DNA of 64,000 bases, taken from contig JAOTOM010004665.1 of NCBI GenBank assembly GCA_034440615.1, forward strand, positions 62,001 through 126,000. Reading direction: 5' to 3'. Both the position numbers and the translations under genes were made by a program. This document shows, one piece after another, positions 1 to 11,500 of this stretch; position 1 is the first letter of the stretch, and each line of letters opens with the position of its first letter. The notes below the pieces were generated by a model. It was not told the DNA's origin and made no database searches. It saw only the letters and a program-made list of their open reading frames with translations. Origin of the DNA: Ashinkailepas kermadecensis. Taxonomy: Eukaryota; Arthropoda; Thecostraca; Neolepadidae.

Positions 1-171
1 CGACGAAGACTGCCCACATGTCGCTTTTCCTTCAAACTAGTGCGAATCACAGTGGCCAACGCCAGAACATGATCAACCGTGAACCCGTTCTTCCCAAGCA
101 GACTGTCCAAGTTAATCACTTGGACGTCAGATGCACAGGAACATCTCCTAATTTTCTCATGAAAGATGTAC
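1..171 (-). CDS. Possible coding exon, running off the left edge
   Basis: On the minus strand one frame is open from the window edge up to a TGA near position 201, with no ATG. A usable acceptor (pyrimidine-containing stretch ending TTCTTAG) lies at 172-173 and would start an exon that keeps this frame. The 57-codon translation looks like ordinary globular protein, with segments such as FHEKIRRCSCASDVQVINL and NGFTVDHVLALATVI. I do not recognise the family. It could be a host exon, possibly a later exon of the PDZ gene on the same strand, or a piece of a transposon protein. An open stretch of this length is not significant by itself; amino-acid composition is the main argument. Confidence 0.35.
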
Positions 172-613
172 CTAAGAATGTCGAATGGGATATATCACAC
201 TTGTACGCAATTCTATAACACAATTAATGGGCCTGTGTGCTGCCGAGTGGTGGTGGTAGATTTGTGCTTTAGGGCGGGTCGACTGCGTTGGTGATTTTCC
301 GCCCATAACGCTATGTGTACTGCCCAGCACCACTTCAAAACCATGTAAGTGGTAATTGAAAGTAATTTAGGCCAGGTGTGCTTTATTAGCATGTACTCAT
401 CGTGTCTTGGATGCGCTGATGATACAAGCCGACGGAAGATGGTAGGGAGCAGATCTGACTTCGGGGTGTAAGTATTTCTCCTGTTACGTGATGTTTCTCA
501 CACAAATTGCCGAATTTGGACACTGTTCCAAAATCAGGAATGGGCGTAGCTGAAGGAGCACCGATGTTCCAGTCCATTAGATTACACACATTGTCATGGA
601 AATGGGTCGACAA
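172..613. other. Mostly non-coding stretch with one weak ORF
   Basis: A minus-strand frame at 386-613 gives 75 residues (for example SATPIPDFGTVSKFGNL) bounded by stops, and its stop codon overlaps an AATAAA on the minus strand near 378. No matching splice sites or start were found, so it is not called as a gene. A LINE tail fragment lies at 257-307. Confidence 0.3.
257..307 (-). mobile_element. LINE 3'-tail fragment
   Basis: The stretch carries the marks of the LINE tail seen at 28976-29045 and 35401-35460: GCTTTAGGGCG, then GTCGACTGC, then CGCCCATAACG. Only the tail is present. It is assigned by similarity within this window. Confidence 0.5.
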
Positions 614-743
614 TGCAGAGGGTCAATTGGTTGGTTATTGGTTTTACGACACGTCGACCGTTGAGTCATGTAGCGTCGCCAATCCCTCACGCCGATTGGT
701 CGCGGGCGAAGAGTAGCGACAGGTGAGACTGCAGAGGGTCAAT
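614..743 (-). mobile_element. 5'-truncated tRNA-type SINE with target-site duplication
   Basis: The SINE body is 628-729 and is flanked by a perfect 14-bp direct repeat, TGCAGAGGGTCAAT, at 614-627 and 730-743. It is the main SINE of this window, reversed. It retains the 3' tail (GGTTATTGGTTTTACGACAC on the plus strand) and central core, but stops just inside the tRNA-like head, so boxes A and B are missing. The perfect duplication implies a fairly recent insertion. 5' truncation is typical of reverse transcription that stopped early. Confidence 0.85.
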
Positions 744-2370
744 ACAAGTCTTGTTGGTTTTCGATATAGGAATGAAGGCGGCTTCCAGCCAGAAAGACGG
801 AAAGTTGCCGTTCTTCCATAAAAACCTTAAACACAACAGCAGTACCTCCAGCGCATTTCAGGCGACATGCTGTAGCATGTCATTATGGAAACTATGGGGC
901 CCCAGAAACGCAACGCAACGAAGCAATTTCCGAGACCAGGTCGGTCATTGTGAATCGCTCATCATACGTGTGCTGTATGAAAGTAACAACAAAAAGTAAT
1001 GGTTCGCCATGCGATCTAGGTTATTTAAAACCGAAATTTCAATCACAATTTATGATTTAGTCCTCGAGGGCTCGAGTGATGGTGTTCGTCACGCTCGGAA
1101 CTCAACGGATGCTTCTTTTTAGACTTGGGAGGGGTAGGCGTTGGGGTGAGGTACGCAGGTGTTTTCGGTAAAGTATTTTCGGCACAGAACGAGCGAAAGC
1201 GAATGCCCAACGACTCCACTCACGTATATATGTCGTACAAGTTCATTTAAGCGACCCTACCCGGCTTGACTGGCACACTTTTGGAACCGTGATTGTTTTT
1301 TTTTGTATTACAGCGCTATAAGCTGCACTCCTCCCACTTAGTCAGACCTCTTTGACGTTTAATTTTCACCATTTTTTCCTGAAGCACTCTCAAACTTTGC
1401 TCAAGAAAGGGACTTACGGAGACATTTTCACGCGCGGGCAGCTGAACTTAGATCATTCACCACAGCAGCCTCTTGCCGTCCGTCCCGGGTGGGGATCGGG
1501 CAGTTTGATTTGCATTCCCGTGAATAGAGTTCCGATCCGGGGAGGGGTGACGATTTCCAGCTTTTCTTTCAGCAATCCAATTACATGAATGTATCGGGTA
1601 CGAAATCACCTTAGCTCTGCACACATGCATGAAGACGCGTGGCTGCATAAACAGTTCAGACGATGTTCCGATGACCATACTGTACATGATGCGCTCCCGG
1701 AGAACGAATGAAGCCGGATAATCCCTTCTGAGGCTACACGCGACCGATCTGCTGACACACGCGAAACAGGAGCCGTGCAGCGACCGGCGAAGGTCAGCTG
1801 GCTAACCAGGCCACAACGTGCAAGAGCGGCCTATGTGTTCACTGATAATCATCGGAACTCAAACCCAGAATGATCTAGTATTTCCAAGCCAGATGACTGA
1901 TATGATTGACACGAACGAAGATTTTACCGTACCCGCGCTTTCAGACTTCCCTCGATCATCCGACGCCCCTATGGGCGTCTGCAACCGGCAGGATCTAACC
2001 TGCACCAAACGCCATAAGGCGACATATCACAGTCGCTTGAGGCAGATGCCCGGAAGTCTCCAAACATTGAACGGTGTCCAGAGGGGCGGTCGTGGCGGCA
2101 GCAGAGCGGCGGGCTCGCCGGAGCCGCACCGCTCTGGGTCGCGTCCTTCGATGGCGGCCTTGACCGGTGCGGCTGTGTCGGTCAGCTGGCGAGCGTCCTG
2201 TGTCAGTTGGTGCCACCACTGATCGTGTCCACGCCAGTGTGCAGACCGCCCCGACCAGCGCAGAGGCCGCAGGCGCGTTCACAGCACGGTTCACAGCACA
2301 GCACGGTCTGGTAAAGACCGTGCTGTCCGGTAGAGGAGCCGCGTGTTCGTCGACTCGGCCCCTGGGCCGA
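744..2370. other. No gene recognised
   Basis: Unique-looking sequence of mixed composition. Short frames occur at 1352-1588 and 1818-2222 (plus) and 1995-2396 (minus), but none has protein-like composition or splice sites. The right part (2080-2370) is GC-rich. Confidence 0.4.
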
Positions 2371-2374
2371 CCTC

Positions 2375-2640
2375 CGGACAGCCGACCATCGACCACCTAC
2401 AAACCTGACGGCCTGACCTGACCTCACGACCTTATCCGCCTGGCGACCCGACATGACCTCTGGACAGCCGACCATCGACCACCTACAAATCTGACGACCT
2501 GACGGCCTGACGGCCTGACCGCTTGACCTGACCTCACGACCTTATCCGCTTGGCGACCCGCCATGACCACCAGACCTAAATCGCCTGACCACCTGACGTG
2601 CCTGTCTGACCTGACCAGACGACCTGACCTCGCCCTGGCT
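2375..2640. repeat. Scrambled GACCTGAC-rich duplications
   Basis: Two segments are duplicated out of register. A block starting GGACAGCCGACCATCGACC occurs near 2376 and 2462. A block starting CTGACCTGACCTCACGACC occurs near 2414 and 2524. The rest is simple CCTGAC/CTGACC repeats. Confidence 0.7.
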
Positions 2641-2862
2641 CACCGACGCAGTCATTACAAGTCGCAATTTAATCCAGTCCGCTGTTCAGGGGCCGTTGCA
2701 TACTGTGCTGGTAATTAGAGCGAACAGTAGCGCCCACGTCAGGAAGCCATTCACCAGCACTCATTGAAGCAAAATAAGTGCGCACCTGCCGTCTGCTGTT
2801 CAGCTACGCCGTCGGCAGCGCACGAGTCGTCAGCACTGCATAGCGCCACTAACGCTGTTGTG

Positions 2863-4113
2863 CGTCACGAGCAGGTAGTCCCCGCCGCTGTGGCCCCACA
2901 CACGTCACGAGCAGGTAGTCGTCACCGCTGTGGCCCCACACACGTCACGAGCAGGTAGTCACCGCCGCTGTGGCTCCACACACGTCACGAGCAGGTAGTC
3001 CCCGCCGCTGTGGCTCCACACACGTCACGAGCAGGTAGTCACCGCCGCTGTGGCTCCACACACGTCACGAGCAGGTAGTCACCGCCGCTGTGGCTCCACA
3101 CACGTCACGAGCAGGTAGTCACCGCCGCTGTGGCCCCACACACGTCACGAGCAGGTAGTCACCGCCGCTGTGGCCACACACACGTCACGAGCAGGTAGTC
3201 ACCGCCGCTGTGGCTCCACACACGTCACGAGCAGGTAGTCCCCGCCGCTGTGGCTCCACACACGTCACGAGCAGGTAGTCACCGCCGCTGTGGCTCCACA
3301 CACGTCACGAGCAGGTAGTCACCGCCGCTGTGGCCCCACACACGTCACGAGCAGGTAGTCGTCACCGCTGTGGCCCCACACACGTCACGAGCAGGTAGTC
3401 ACCGCCGCTGTGGCTCCACACACGTCACGAGCAGGTAGTCGTCACCGCTGTGGCCCCACACACGTCACGAGCAGGTAGTCACCGCCGCTGTGGCTCCACA
3501 CACGTCACGAGCAGGTAGTCCCCGCCGCTTTGGCTCCACACACGTCACGAGCAGGTAGTCCCCGCCGCTGTGGCTCCACACACGTCACGAGCAGGTAGTC
3601 ACCGCCGCTGTGGCCACACACACGTCACGAGCAGGTAGTCCCCGCCGCTGTGGCTCCACACACGTCACGAGCAGGTAGTCACCGCCGCTGTGGCCACACA
3701 CACGTGACGAGCAGGTAGTTCCCGCCGCTGTGGCTCCACACACGTCACGAGCAGGTAGTCCCCGCCGCTGTGGCTCCACACACGTCACGAGCAGGTAGTC
3801 ACCGCCGCTGTGGCTCCACACACGTCACGAGCAGGTAGTCGTCACCGCTGTGGCCCCACACACGTCACGAGCAGGTAGTCGTCACCGCTGTGGCCCCACA
3901 CACGTCACGAGCAGGTAGTCTCCGCCGCTTTGGCTCCACATACGTCACGAGCAGGTAGTCGTCACCGCTGTGGCCCCACACACATCACGAGCAGGTAGTC
4001 GCCGCCGCTGTGGCTCCACACACGTCACGAGCAGGTAGTCACCGCCGCTGTGGCCACACACACACACGTCACGAGCAGGTAGTTCCCGCCGCTGTGGCCC
4101 CACACACGTCACG
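2863..4113. repeat. Minisatellite, 40-bp unit, about 31 copies
   Basis: The unit begins CACGTCACGAGCAGGTAGTC and continues with RCCGCCGCTGTGGCYCCACA. Three main variants differ just after GGTAGTC (ACCGCC, CCCGCC, GTCACC). Copies are highly similar, apart from a CA-dinucleotide expansion near 4060-4068. Frames read through it are repeat artefacts. Confidence 0.97.
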
Positions 4114-4317
4114 GCGGTAGACAAAGCCTGTCGGTACGAATGTGAAGCGTAATGCGGCCCAAAAATGCCTTCCGTGTCGACACGCTTCCACGGATGATTG
4201 GTGAAGCACCTGCTGCGTCACCTGCGTCATCAGAGTCACGCACGTCACTGTAGGTGCCATCAATGCGTCATCAACATCGCATGGCCATCACATTATGGCC
4301 GAGTCCGGCCTTCAGAG

Positions 4318-4812
4318 TAGATGGTCCATCACGTTCTGGCTCAGTCCGGCCTTCAGAGTGGATGGTCCATCACGTTCTGGCTCAGTCCGGCCTTCAGAGT
4401 GGATGGTCCATCACGTTCTGGCTCAGTCCGGCCTTCAGAGTGGATGGTCCATCACGTTCTGGCTCAGTCTGGTCTTCAGAGTGGATGGTCCATCACGTTC
4501 TGGCTCAGTCTGGTCTTCAGAGTGGATGGCCCATCACGTTCTGGCTCAGTCTGGTCTTCAGAGTGGATGGTCCATCACGTTCTGGCTCAGTCTGGTCTTC
4601 AGAGTGGATGGTCCATCACGTTCTGGCTCAGTCTGGTCTTCGGAGTGGATGGCCCATCACGTTCTGGCTCAGTCTGGTCTTCAGAGTGGATGGTCCATCA
4701 CGTTCTGGCTCAGTCTGGTCTTCAGAGTGGATGGTCCATCACGTTCTGGCTCAGTCTGGTCTTCAGAGTGGATGGTCCATCACGTTCTGGCTCAGTCTGG
4801 TCTTCAGAGCAG
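4318..4812. repeat. Minisatellite, 41-bp unit, 12 copies
   Basis: The unit contains GATGGTCCATCACGTTCTGG and then CTCAGTCTGGTCTTCAGAGTG. The first copies carry CCGGCC where later ones carry TGGTCT, so the array has a 5'/3' polarity. Because 41 is not a multiple of three and the unit lacks stops on the plus strand, all three forward frames stay open and spell the same 41-residue cycle (up to 235 residues). These are not genes. Each unit has an 11-bp palindrome, GATGGTCCATC. Confidence 0.97.
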
Positions 4813-6370
4813 ATCCCGAGGTAATGTATCCGTCTTCTTCATTCAGCATATACTGTGGTCTCCTGAGCGCATTCCGCATATCATATCGTGTGTCTGCTTT
4901 ACAGAGTCAGATCCAGAAGGATTGGAGTTGGAGGTGGACAAAACCATAGCATATAAAAAAATACTCCAGATAACCAGTTCATCAGAAGTGACAGCGTTAT
5001 AGATCTAGGAGTATTTTACCAATTAATTACCACACTACTACACAATCAATAAGCATAGGGAAGTCCTGGCTCTCTTTCTTCCTCTGCTTCGTCTGTTTTC
5101 CAGTCAGCTTGGCCATCGACCCTGGTAATGCCCGCCGCCAAACATTCCTGCAGAATTCAGACACACTCCTGCACCGTAATGGCCCGCGGCTGTTCCTGGC
5201 ATCACCCGGTAAACGAGCGCCCCTCGCATACCAAAGGCGCTGACATGACACCATTAATTTCCAGCAAATTCGCCTGACAGCAAGTGGCTCAGTCAATTCC
5301 GACAATACCATAAGTAGTAGAGGACGGTGACAAACAACTGCTGCAAAACTCCTCAGCCTCTTGATAGCGCTCGAGAGCTTTAAAGGTGAATCTGGGTCGA
5401 GTACACAAACGACAAAGTATGCTGTCGAGATTTGGTAGATGGTTGGTGTGTGATGCTAAATATAGATTCAAAGTAGAACCACTTACATGGGCTCCATTCA
5501 GTAGCTGAATTCACCGCCGTAGATATCGTGTTCCCAGGTGTTTAGGGGCGCGTCGACTGCAAAGGTCATTTTGCAATATATGATATGAGATATTTTGCAA
5601 TATCGTGTTCCCAAATCCAGACAGCAAAGGAAGGCATCACATGCATTGCCAGCATTGTGGAAAAATACGTGCATGCCGTCATCAATGGTCCACTGGGATA
5701 GCTGGTCTGACCATCCAGCACATGGCTTAATACATGGCTGACTTAGGTCCATCGGTGGTTCGACAATTTCTGTCAAACCAATGCCTGGTGTCTGCTATCT
5801 GTGCTGTCTTCAGAGTAACTAAGTTTGTTCTCCACAGACCAGCCAGTCACATCGGTACAGCCGATGGGTCGGTGTGGAAGATAGCATACCGTGCAGGCGG
5901 CATACACACTGTGACACCAAGTGCACCTTCAATACCACCTGGTGGGAAACTATCTCAACCTCAATCACCGAATCACCAAAAGCATCACCCATCTCCAATG
6001 ATTGGAAAAGTCACCGCTGAGTAAACTACATACAAAAAGCAAACAAGATGAGTTCGCAATGCGCAAACGGATCTTGGGGACGGGAGAGGAATCAGGGACG
6101 CCGTCAGGCACATCGACGGGCCGGTACGACCAGAGCCGCTCAGAGCTCGGAACGTGGCTAAAATACCTGCCCATTTGCTGGTCCCACTGCATACATTGCA
6201 TTCTAATTAAAGACAGAGGAAAATGCGACCATCCAGAATATTTGACTATATTTCAAGCCTGTCACAGCCACAGCCATGCGTGTTTTCGAATCTCTTTCTA
6301 TTGGATTTTATTCACAACGCACTCTATACGATTGCTAATCGGCGCCGCCCACACTGTTTCGCCGGTGGGC
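4813..6370. other. No gene recognised
   Basis: Unique-looking sequence. A LINE-tail-like fragment is at about 5537-5580 (GGGGCGCGTCGACTGC then GGTCATTT). The minus frames at 5027-5311 and 5498-5776 have no splice support or recognisable domain. Confidence 0.4.
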
Positions 6371-6371
6371 C

Positions 6372-6462
6372 GCGGGATTGGGAAATGTCCGAGCGGTGCG
6401 AGCGTCGAACCCAGGGACCTTTGTATCCAGAATTCGACGCTCTAACCACTCTACCATCTCCG
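6372..6462 (-). mobile_element. tRNA-like SINE head
   Basis: Read on the minus strand there is a box A-like TGGTAGAGTGGTTAGAGCG and, about 35 bp further, a box B-like CTGGGTTCGACGCTC. The order and spacing fit a tRNA-derived Pol III promoter. The intervening arm does not fold as a clean tRNA and no core or tail of the main SINE follows, so this is a different, decayed tRNA-related element and not a functional tRNA. Confidence 0.5.
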
Positions 6463-6890
6463 CCTCAATCTCTAATGTCTAAGCCTAGCAGCCTTATCAA
6501 ACCGTAGGAAAGTTTTAACATTTTTACAGTTATGATGCTATACGGTTCACGGGAATACGTCATCGCAGCCAAATTAGCCAACCAATAACAATGCCTCCAA
6601 TACTGCATGGCTAACCATGGTTTCCATGGTTATCGCCGAAATGGTGTGTCAGTCGGTGGCCATTGACCTGACTGAACTGACCTGACCTGACCGTGCATAC
6701 ATCAGCACTGCGCTCTTTCGGCAAAAGCGTGCACTTTGAGTCACGCGGTCGCCCAATAGGTGCCACGGCACTATACCAATCCTCACACACTAAACAATGC
6801 AATTGTGCGTGCGTGCGTGCGTGCCTGTATTACCTTTATTTTGAGAGATATCCGCGTTGCCGCAGGAAGGTGATGGGTCGGCGAGCTCAC

Positions 6891-7027
6891 CTGCTGCGAC
6901 AGCTTAGTCATGTCAACCGGCTTGATTTTGCGCAGCGCCGAGAGCTTCTCCAGCCGTTCGCGGGCCTGCTGCTCGACGGCGATAACGAACGCATCCTGAA
7001 CGTTGCTGCTCTGGGCCAAGTCGAGCG
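6891..7027 (-). CDS. Exon of PDZ-domain gene (helical segment after the PDZ)
   Basis: A 137-bp minus-strand exon is bounded by a good acceptor (CCTTGTTTCAG, ending at 7028) and a consensus donor (CAG/GTGAGC, starting at 6890). It supplies two bases of a split codon and 45 full codons. The peptide is charged and helix-prone, with SSNVQDAFVIAVEQQARERL and KIKPVDMTKLSQQ. The upstream exon at 43758-43815 ends with one base of a codon, so the two join in frame across an intron of about 36.7 kb to give GNKL-A-LDLAQ. The donor is in phase 0, so at least one more coding exon must follow at lower coordinates; none could be assigned. Function is unknown beyond being the segment after a PDZ domain. Joining over so long an intron is inference from phase and strand. 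Confidence 0.75.
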
Positions 7028-7362
7028 CTGAAACAAGGTCACCCGCGGGTCACAGGTCAGCACACAGGGGTCGGCACAGTTCAGCACATTCAAGCTTCAT
7101 GAGCTCTGTCTGGCCATGCGAGTCAGTCGCGGTCACACGAACAAGCCAAGGTCGCAGAGACGAAACGCCCCCACTAATGAACGGGGGTGACAAATCAAGC
7201 GACTTCAGACGGGCGAACAAATTCCACAATGGTCGAAATCAGCTAAGCACGTGAAACAGCTAAGCTGACGCGTTCAAACTACACATCTGGGGGGAAATAC
7301 ACGCCGGCAGAGGTTGCAGACCCAAATGCAGGAAGCAACCGCCAGCGGAAGTTCACAACGGT
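7028..7362. other. Intron, no other feature
   Basis: Start of the large intron of the PDZ gene as read from its 3' side. It contains a polypyrimidine acceptor next to 7028 and otherwise unique sequence. Confidence 0.4.
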
Positions 7363-7738
7363 CTCGGCCGGATAACTGTCTCCTCTCGGCCGGATAACGG
7401 TCCCCTCTCGGCTGGATGACTACTCCCTATCGGCCGGATAACGTTCCCATATCGGCCGGATAACGGTCTCCTCTCGGCCGGATAACAGTCCCTTCTCCGC
7501 CGGATAACGGCTCCCTCTCGGCCGGATAACGGCTCCCTCTCGGCCGGATAACGGCTCCCTCTCGGCCGGATAACGGCTCCCTCTCGGCCGGATAACGGCT
7601 CCCTCTCGGCCGGATAACGGTTCCCTCTCGGCCGGATAACGGTTCCCTCTCGGCCGGATAACGGTTCCCTCTCGGCCGGATAACGGCTCCCTCTCGGCCG
7701 GATAACGGCTCCCTCTCGGCCGGATGACTGTCCACTCT
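7363..7738. repeat. Minisatellite, 22-bp unit, about 17 copies
   Basis: The unit is CTCGGCCGGATAACGGCTCC plus CT. Outer copies diverge (GGCTGGATGAC, TATCGGCCGG) while the central ten are nearly identical, as expected from unequal exchange. Confidence 0.97.
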
Positions 7739-8044
7739 CGTTTGGGGCGGCACGTTGTTTGGCGTTGGCGCCGGCGTCAACAACATCCGGGGGCGCCAGA
7801 GCGTGATCCAACGTCAACATGGCGAGACGCTGGCGGAGAGAAGGATTCCGTGTCGAAAATAAACAGGGCGGTCGGGAAGGGGGAGAAGGGTGACGGCAAC
7901 CGCCCGCACACCCGATGGTGACACCGTCGACCTCCAAGGCAGAGCTCGGCGCAGACACCAGTGATATTGATATTTATTTTGAGCATCACTTCTAGGACCT
8001 CTTTATTCCAAGCTCGTGACACCAGTGCAGTGTCGTGGGCCGTG

Positions 8045-8212
8045 GTGGTTAACGGCTTTGCTACGCGTCGACCACGTTCGGTCATGTAAGGCCATGTAGC
8101 GTCGCCTGTCTCCAACGCCGACTGGTCGCAGGCGAAAAGCATCGATAGGTTTGACTCGAACCCACAACCTTTCGGTTGGGAGAAGGACACCTTACTCCTG
8201 GACTACTCGCCA
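8045..8212 (-). mobile_element. tRNA-derived SINE, diverged copy
   Basis: Reversed copy of the main SINE: tail side with GCGTCGACCACGTTCGGTCATG, core with ATGTAGCGTCGCC, then the tRNA-like head containing box B complement GACTCGAACCCACAACC and box A remnant near 8190-8205. Several substitutions and a short internal duplication (GGTCATGTAAGGCCATGTAG) mark it as older than the copies at 34.9 and 42.0 kb. Confidence 0.8.
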
Positions 8213-10135
8213 CCACCCATGCGTGTCAGCGTGTCCCGCTGTCTGCGTGTCCGACAGCTCGACCGGCCACAGACGCGTTAGCTCACCGTCAGATCCATAC
8301 CGCGTACGCGAGCGGTTTTGTGCCGTGTGCATACACACGGCCTCATGCCATGTCTACGACCGGTTTTGTGCCGTGTGCAGACTAGTAGTCGGTTGACCTG
8401 GGCCGAGCCCACATCGACAGATTGTCGTCCCAACTACACTTGACACTTGATCCTTTGACAAAAATCGCCCTGTATATCGAACAGCAGCGTGGTTTCGCAT
8501 GGCAAACTGAGGATAACTGAGGATAATTGATGATAATTGATGAAGTTGTGTATACGCGTAGAGATCAAGTTTGGGGTAATCACCACTCAACTAGGTAGGA
8601 TTTTGTGTCCTCAACTCCGATGCCGAGGACAGTGAACATCAGAGTGCGAAACTCACTTTGAAGGTTCAGAGCCGGAATGCATTTTTGCATGGATGCCGAA
8701 ACTGATCAAACTTCCTGATATCTATGACGTCATAGGAACAATACTCTACAGCGACTGGTCGACGACTAGATTTATGAACAGAAAAACACTACACCATCTG
8801 GCACATGTCAAGGCCGGCGGCGAGATCGCGCGCCTGCGCACTGGTGGAATGTTCTCCGGCTCCTGACGACGTCTCCGAAAACCATAGGTTCTTCACACTA
8901 TATGGGTGGCCTGAAAAAAAATGTTTTTAGAGTCGCCGTACCGGAGTCGGAGCTAGAGAAGAACATCTTACCCAATGCGCAGGAGCGCGGTCTTGCAAGT
9001 GGTTTTGGCACGTTGTCGTCGGCATTTCCAGTGGTTGAGCTTGTAACCATAAGTAGAATAACTCGTCATTTGGTGGATGCTATCTTGTGTTTGTTTTAAG
9101 CGATGTGTGTTCCTTATATATGTTTGTGTCGGAGTACATGTGAAGCCAATCCTACCCAGGATGAACCCCGAGTGCAAAGAAAGTTTTGAGGGATGAAATA
9201 TCTGAAGAAGTGCTTCAATTCCCAACCTGATGAACAGTGAACTCGAAATTTCAAAGCAGCAATCAGGATGAACGTCGCTACCTCTGGGACTCTTGGGAGT
9301 CCCAGCCCACCTGGATTGTTTTCCCACCACTGCCTTAGACATCCAGCTTGAGCGTAGTTCCTACGCTCCGGAGATGTGGCGGGTGAGCAATCAGAGGGAT
9401 CGGACAGTATCTGGACAACCGACAGAATCGAAAATAGCAGCGAGTAATGGATGGGCAGGTGGGAAACACGTTCTAACGCCCTACCCAACTCTGTTCGCTG
9501 ACCCTAGACCGTACCCTGGGTCCGTGCCGTCCCGGCAGCCTCCGATATTTGCCATCACGGTCTTCCCCGTGATTCTTACCGTGTGAAGCCGGCCCACGAC
9601 CTGACTTCTCACATCGCCCAATACGGCACGATCATTTAGCTAGGTCAGGCCGGAGTTAGATAAGGTAAGTAAGGCTAGGTTCATGGATATAGTTATATAA
9701 AATAATATGCAACAATCGGCTGGGACGTAGCACCTGTCGTCGCGGCTACATTGGAATGCACCTGAACCGAAGGTACATCGTCATCAAACGCTTCAACGGC
9801 CCTGCCGCCACATTTACCGATACGGTTAGCATTCTTCCGAGAAAGCCCAGCCGACTGCTTCCTACCCTTTCACCAGACGGGACCATAAAACGGATAACAT
9901 TCACCGCGCGCCGTCCAGCAGGCGGTGACTGCGGCCGGCCGCGTGCGAAACTTCACCCAGGTGGTGCGCTGGACCGCCAGGTACCGGTCAAGAGCGCGGC
10001 CAACCGACTACTTGGCCACGTATAATTAGCCGTGCTGGGAGCCGCGCCGACCTCCGACTCCGACCGGGTCACCATTCGCATCCATCGTCCGTCCAGGGCG
10101 CACACCGACCGGACAGCCACATGGCGATCTGGACG
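8213..10135. other. No gene recognised
   Basis: Unique-looking intronic sequence. Frames at 8902-9099 (plus), 8968-9342 and 9114-9488 (minus) have no splice sites or domain that I can recognise. A short CCGTACCCTGGGTCCG near 9511 resembles the end of the 27.5-kb minisatellite. Confidence 0.4.
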
Positions 10136-10139
10136 CCAT

Positions 10140-10340
10140 CGACGGCGGCGCCGACTCCGAGACGAGGCGGCGCCCGGTCACAGGCGAGGCGACGCCAGCC
10201 CCGGGGCGAGGCGGCGCTAGTCCCCGGAGAAGCGGAGCCGGCCTTCAGGCAAAGCGGTGCCAGCACTCGGGCGAGGCGGCGCCAGGTCCCAGTCGAGGCG
10301 GCGCCAGTTCCCAGGCGAGGCGACGCCGGTCCCCGGCCGA
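10140..10340. repeat. GC-rich degenerate repeat, about 24-bp unit
   Basis: Roughly eight imperfect copies of a unit built on GAGGCGGCGCCAGTCCC. The overlapping open frames on both strands here are products of the composition. Confidence 0.75.
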
Positions 10341-10741
10341 AGCAGTACCACATTTGCGGCACGAGTTGGGCGCGCCCGCTGTGCGTACTGCAGCCGATGA
10401 CCTGCCGATGAACTGCAGATGACCTGCAGTGGCGCGCAGCTGGTCTGCAGGATGCAGACGCTCACGGCCGTCGGCGGCTGACTGACCGCCTCCAACATCC
10501 GACATCCGACACAAGACAGCGGCTGGTGGTGCAGCTGCCAGCACTCCCACGACACCCCCAGCCGTACCAACAGGCGGCTGACGCACACCAGAACGGTGCC
10601 CGTCGGCAACGTCACGGCCGATCACACTCCTACTGTCACACTCGTACTACCGCGCGTAGTGCGTGTGCCGGGCTCATGGCGTGTGGTCTGGCTCCGCAGC
10701 TTGTTATCCCCGTAGGCAACGCGTGCTCTGGGTCAGCGATA

Positions 10742-10800
10742 CTGGTTATTTGGGCTTTAGGGCGCATCGACCACACGTAAGGGACACGCTGTCCAGCACC
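10742..10800 (-). mobile_element. LINE 3'-tail fragment
   Basis: GGTTATTTGGGCTTTAGGGC followed by GCATCGACCACA matches the tail of the LINE at 35.4 kb. The inner part (CGCCCATAAC) is missing. Confidence 0.5.
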
Positions 10801-11079
10801 GTGACACATTTTCTTGAATACAACACACTTTCGAGATGTGGATGACGTGCTTGGAGTCAACACCGGCGAATTCTGAGTCGAACCAAGTGGTGGAGAGCTG
10901 CATCACCCAACTTCCGAGCAGCAACACCCACTTCAAGAAGCACGCACGACGACACCAACATCCACGGATCCCAAATCGGCTCTAAAGCCATGCTAAGCTA
11001 TGTGTTTTCGCATAGCTCGATACCACCCATTGAACCACCCGTAGCGTGTTGAAACATGCCAGTCTGTGGACCACCGCGG

Positions 11080-11500
11080 ACACAGCCGCCCGGTCCTCAC
11101 AGTTATGACGGCGCCGCGTGCTGTGGGACCGTCGCAGCGGACACAGCCGCCCGGTCCGCACAGTTGTGGTGCCGCCGCGTACTGTGGGACCGTCGCAGCG
11201 GACACAGCCGCCCGGTCCGCACATGTGGTGGGTCGCGTACGGGGACCGTGAGGGATACAGCCGCCCGGTCCGCACAGTTGTGGTGGCGCCGCGTACTGCG
11301 GGACCGTCGCAGCGGACACAGCCGTCTGGTCCTCATAGCTGTGATGGCGCCGCGTGCTGTGGGACCATCGCAGCGGACGCAGCCGCCCGGTCCGCACAGT
11401 TGTGGTGGCGCCGCGTACTGTGGGACCGTCGCAGCGGATACAGCCGCCCGGTCCGCACAGTTGTGGTGGCGCCGCGTGCTGTGGGACCATCGCGCCCTCA
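11080..11500. repeat. Minisatellite, about 61-bp unit, 7 copies
   Basis: The unit contains GCAGCGGACACAGCCGCCCG, then GTCCGCACAGTTGTGGTGGC, then GCCGCGTACTGTGGGACCGT. GCGGAC and GTCCGC can pair as a 6-bp stem in each unit. The length is not a multiple of three, which explains the several overlapping 180-230-residue frames on both strands. They are not genes. Confidence 0.93.

Noticed and set aside
386..613. 75-residue minus-strand gene with overlapping stop and AATAAA
   Set aside because: No start codon in context, no splice site, and stops on both sides; kept only as a note.
4254..5002. Three forward frames of 167-235 residues
   Set aside because: 41-bp minisatellite read in all three registers.
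5170..5300. PDZ-like peptide LLEINGV on the minus strand
   Set aside because: The frame ends within 20 codons, lacks the neighbouring PDZ motifs, and has no splice sites.
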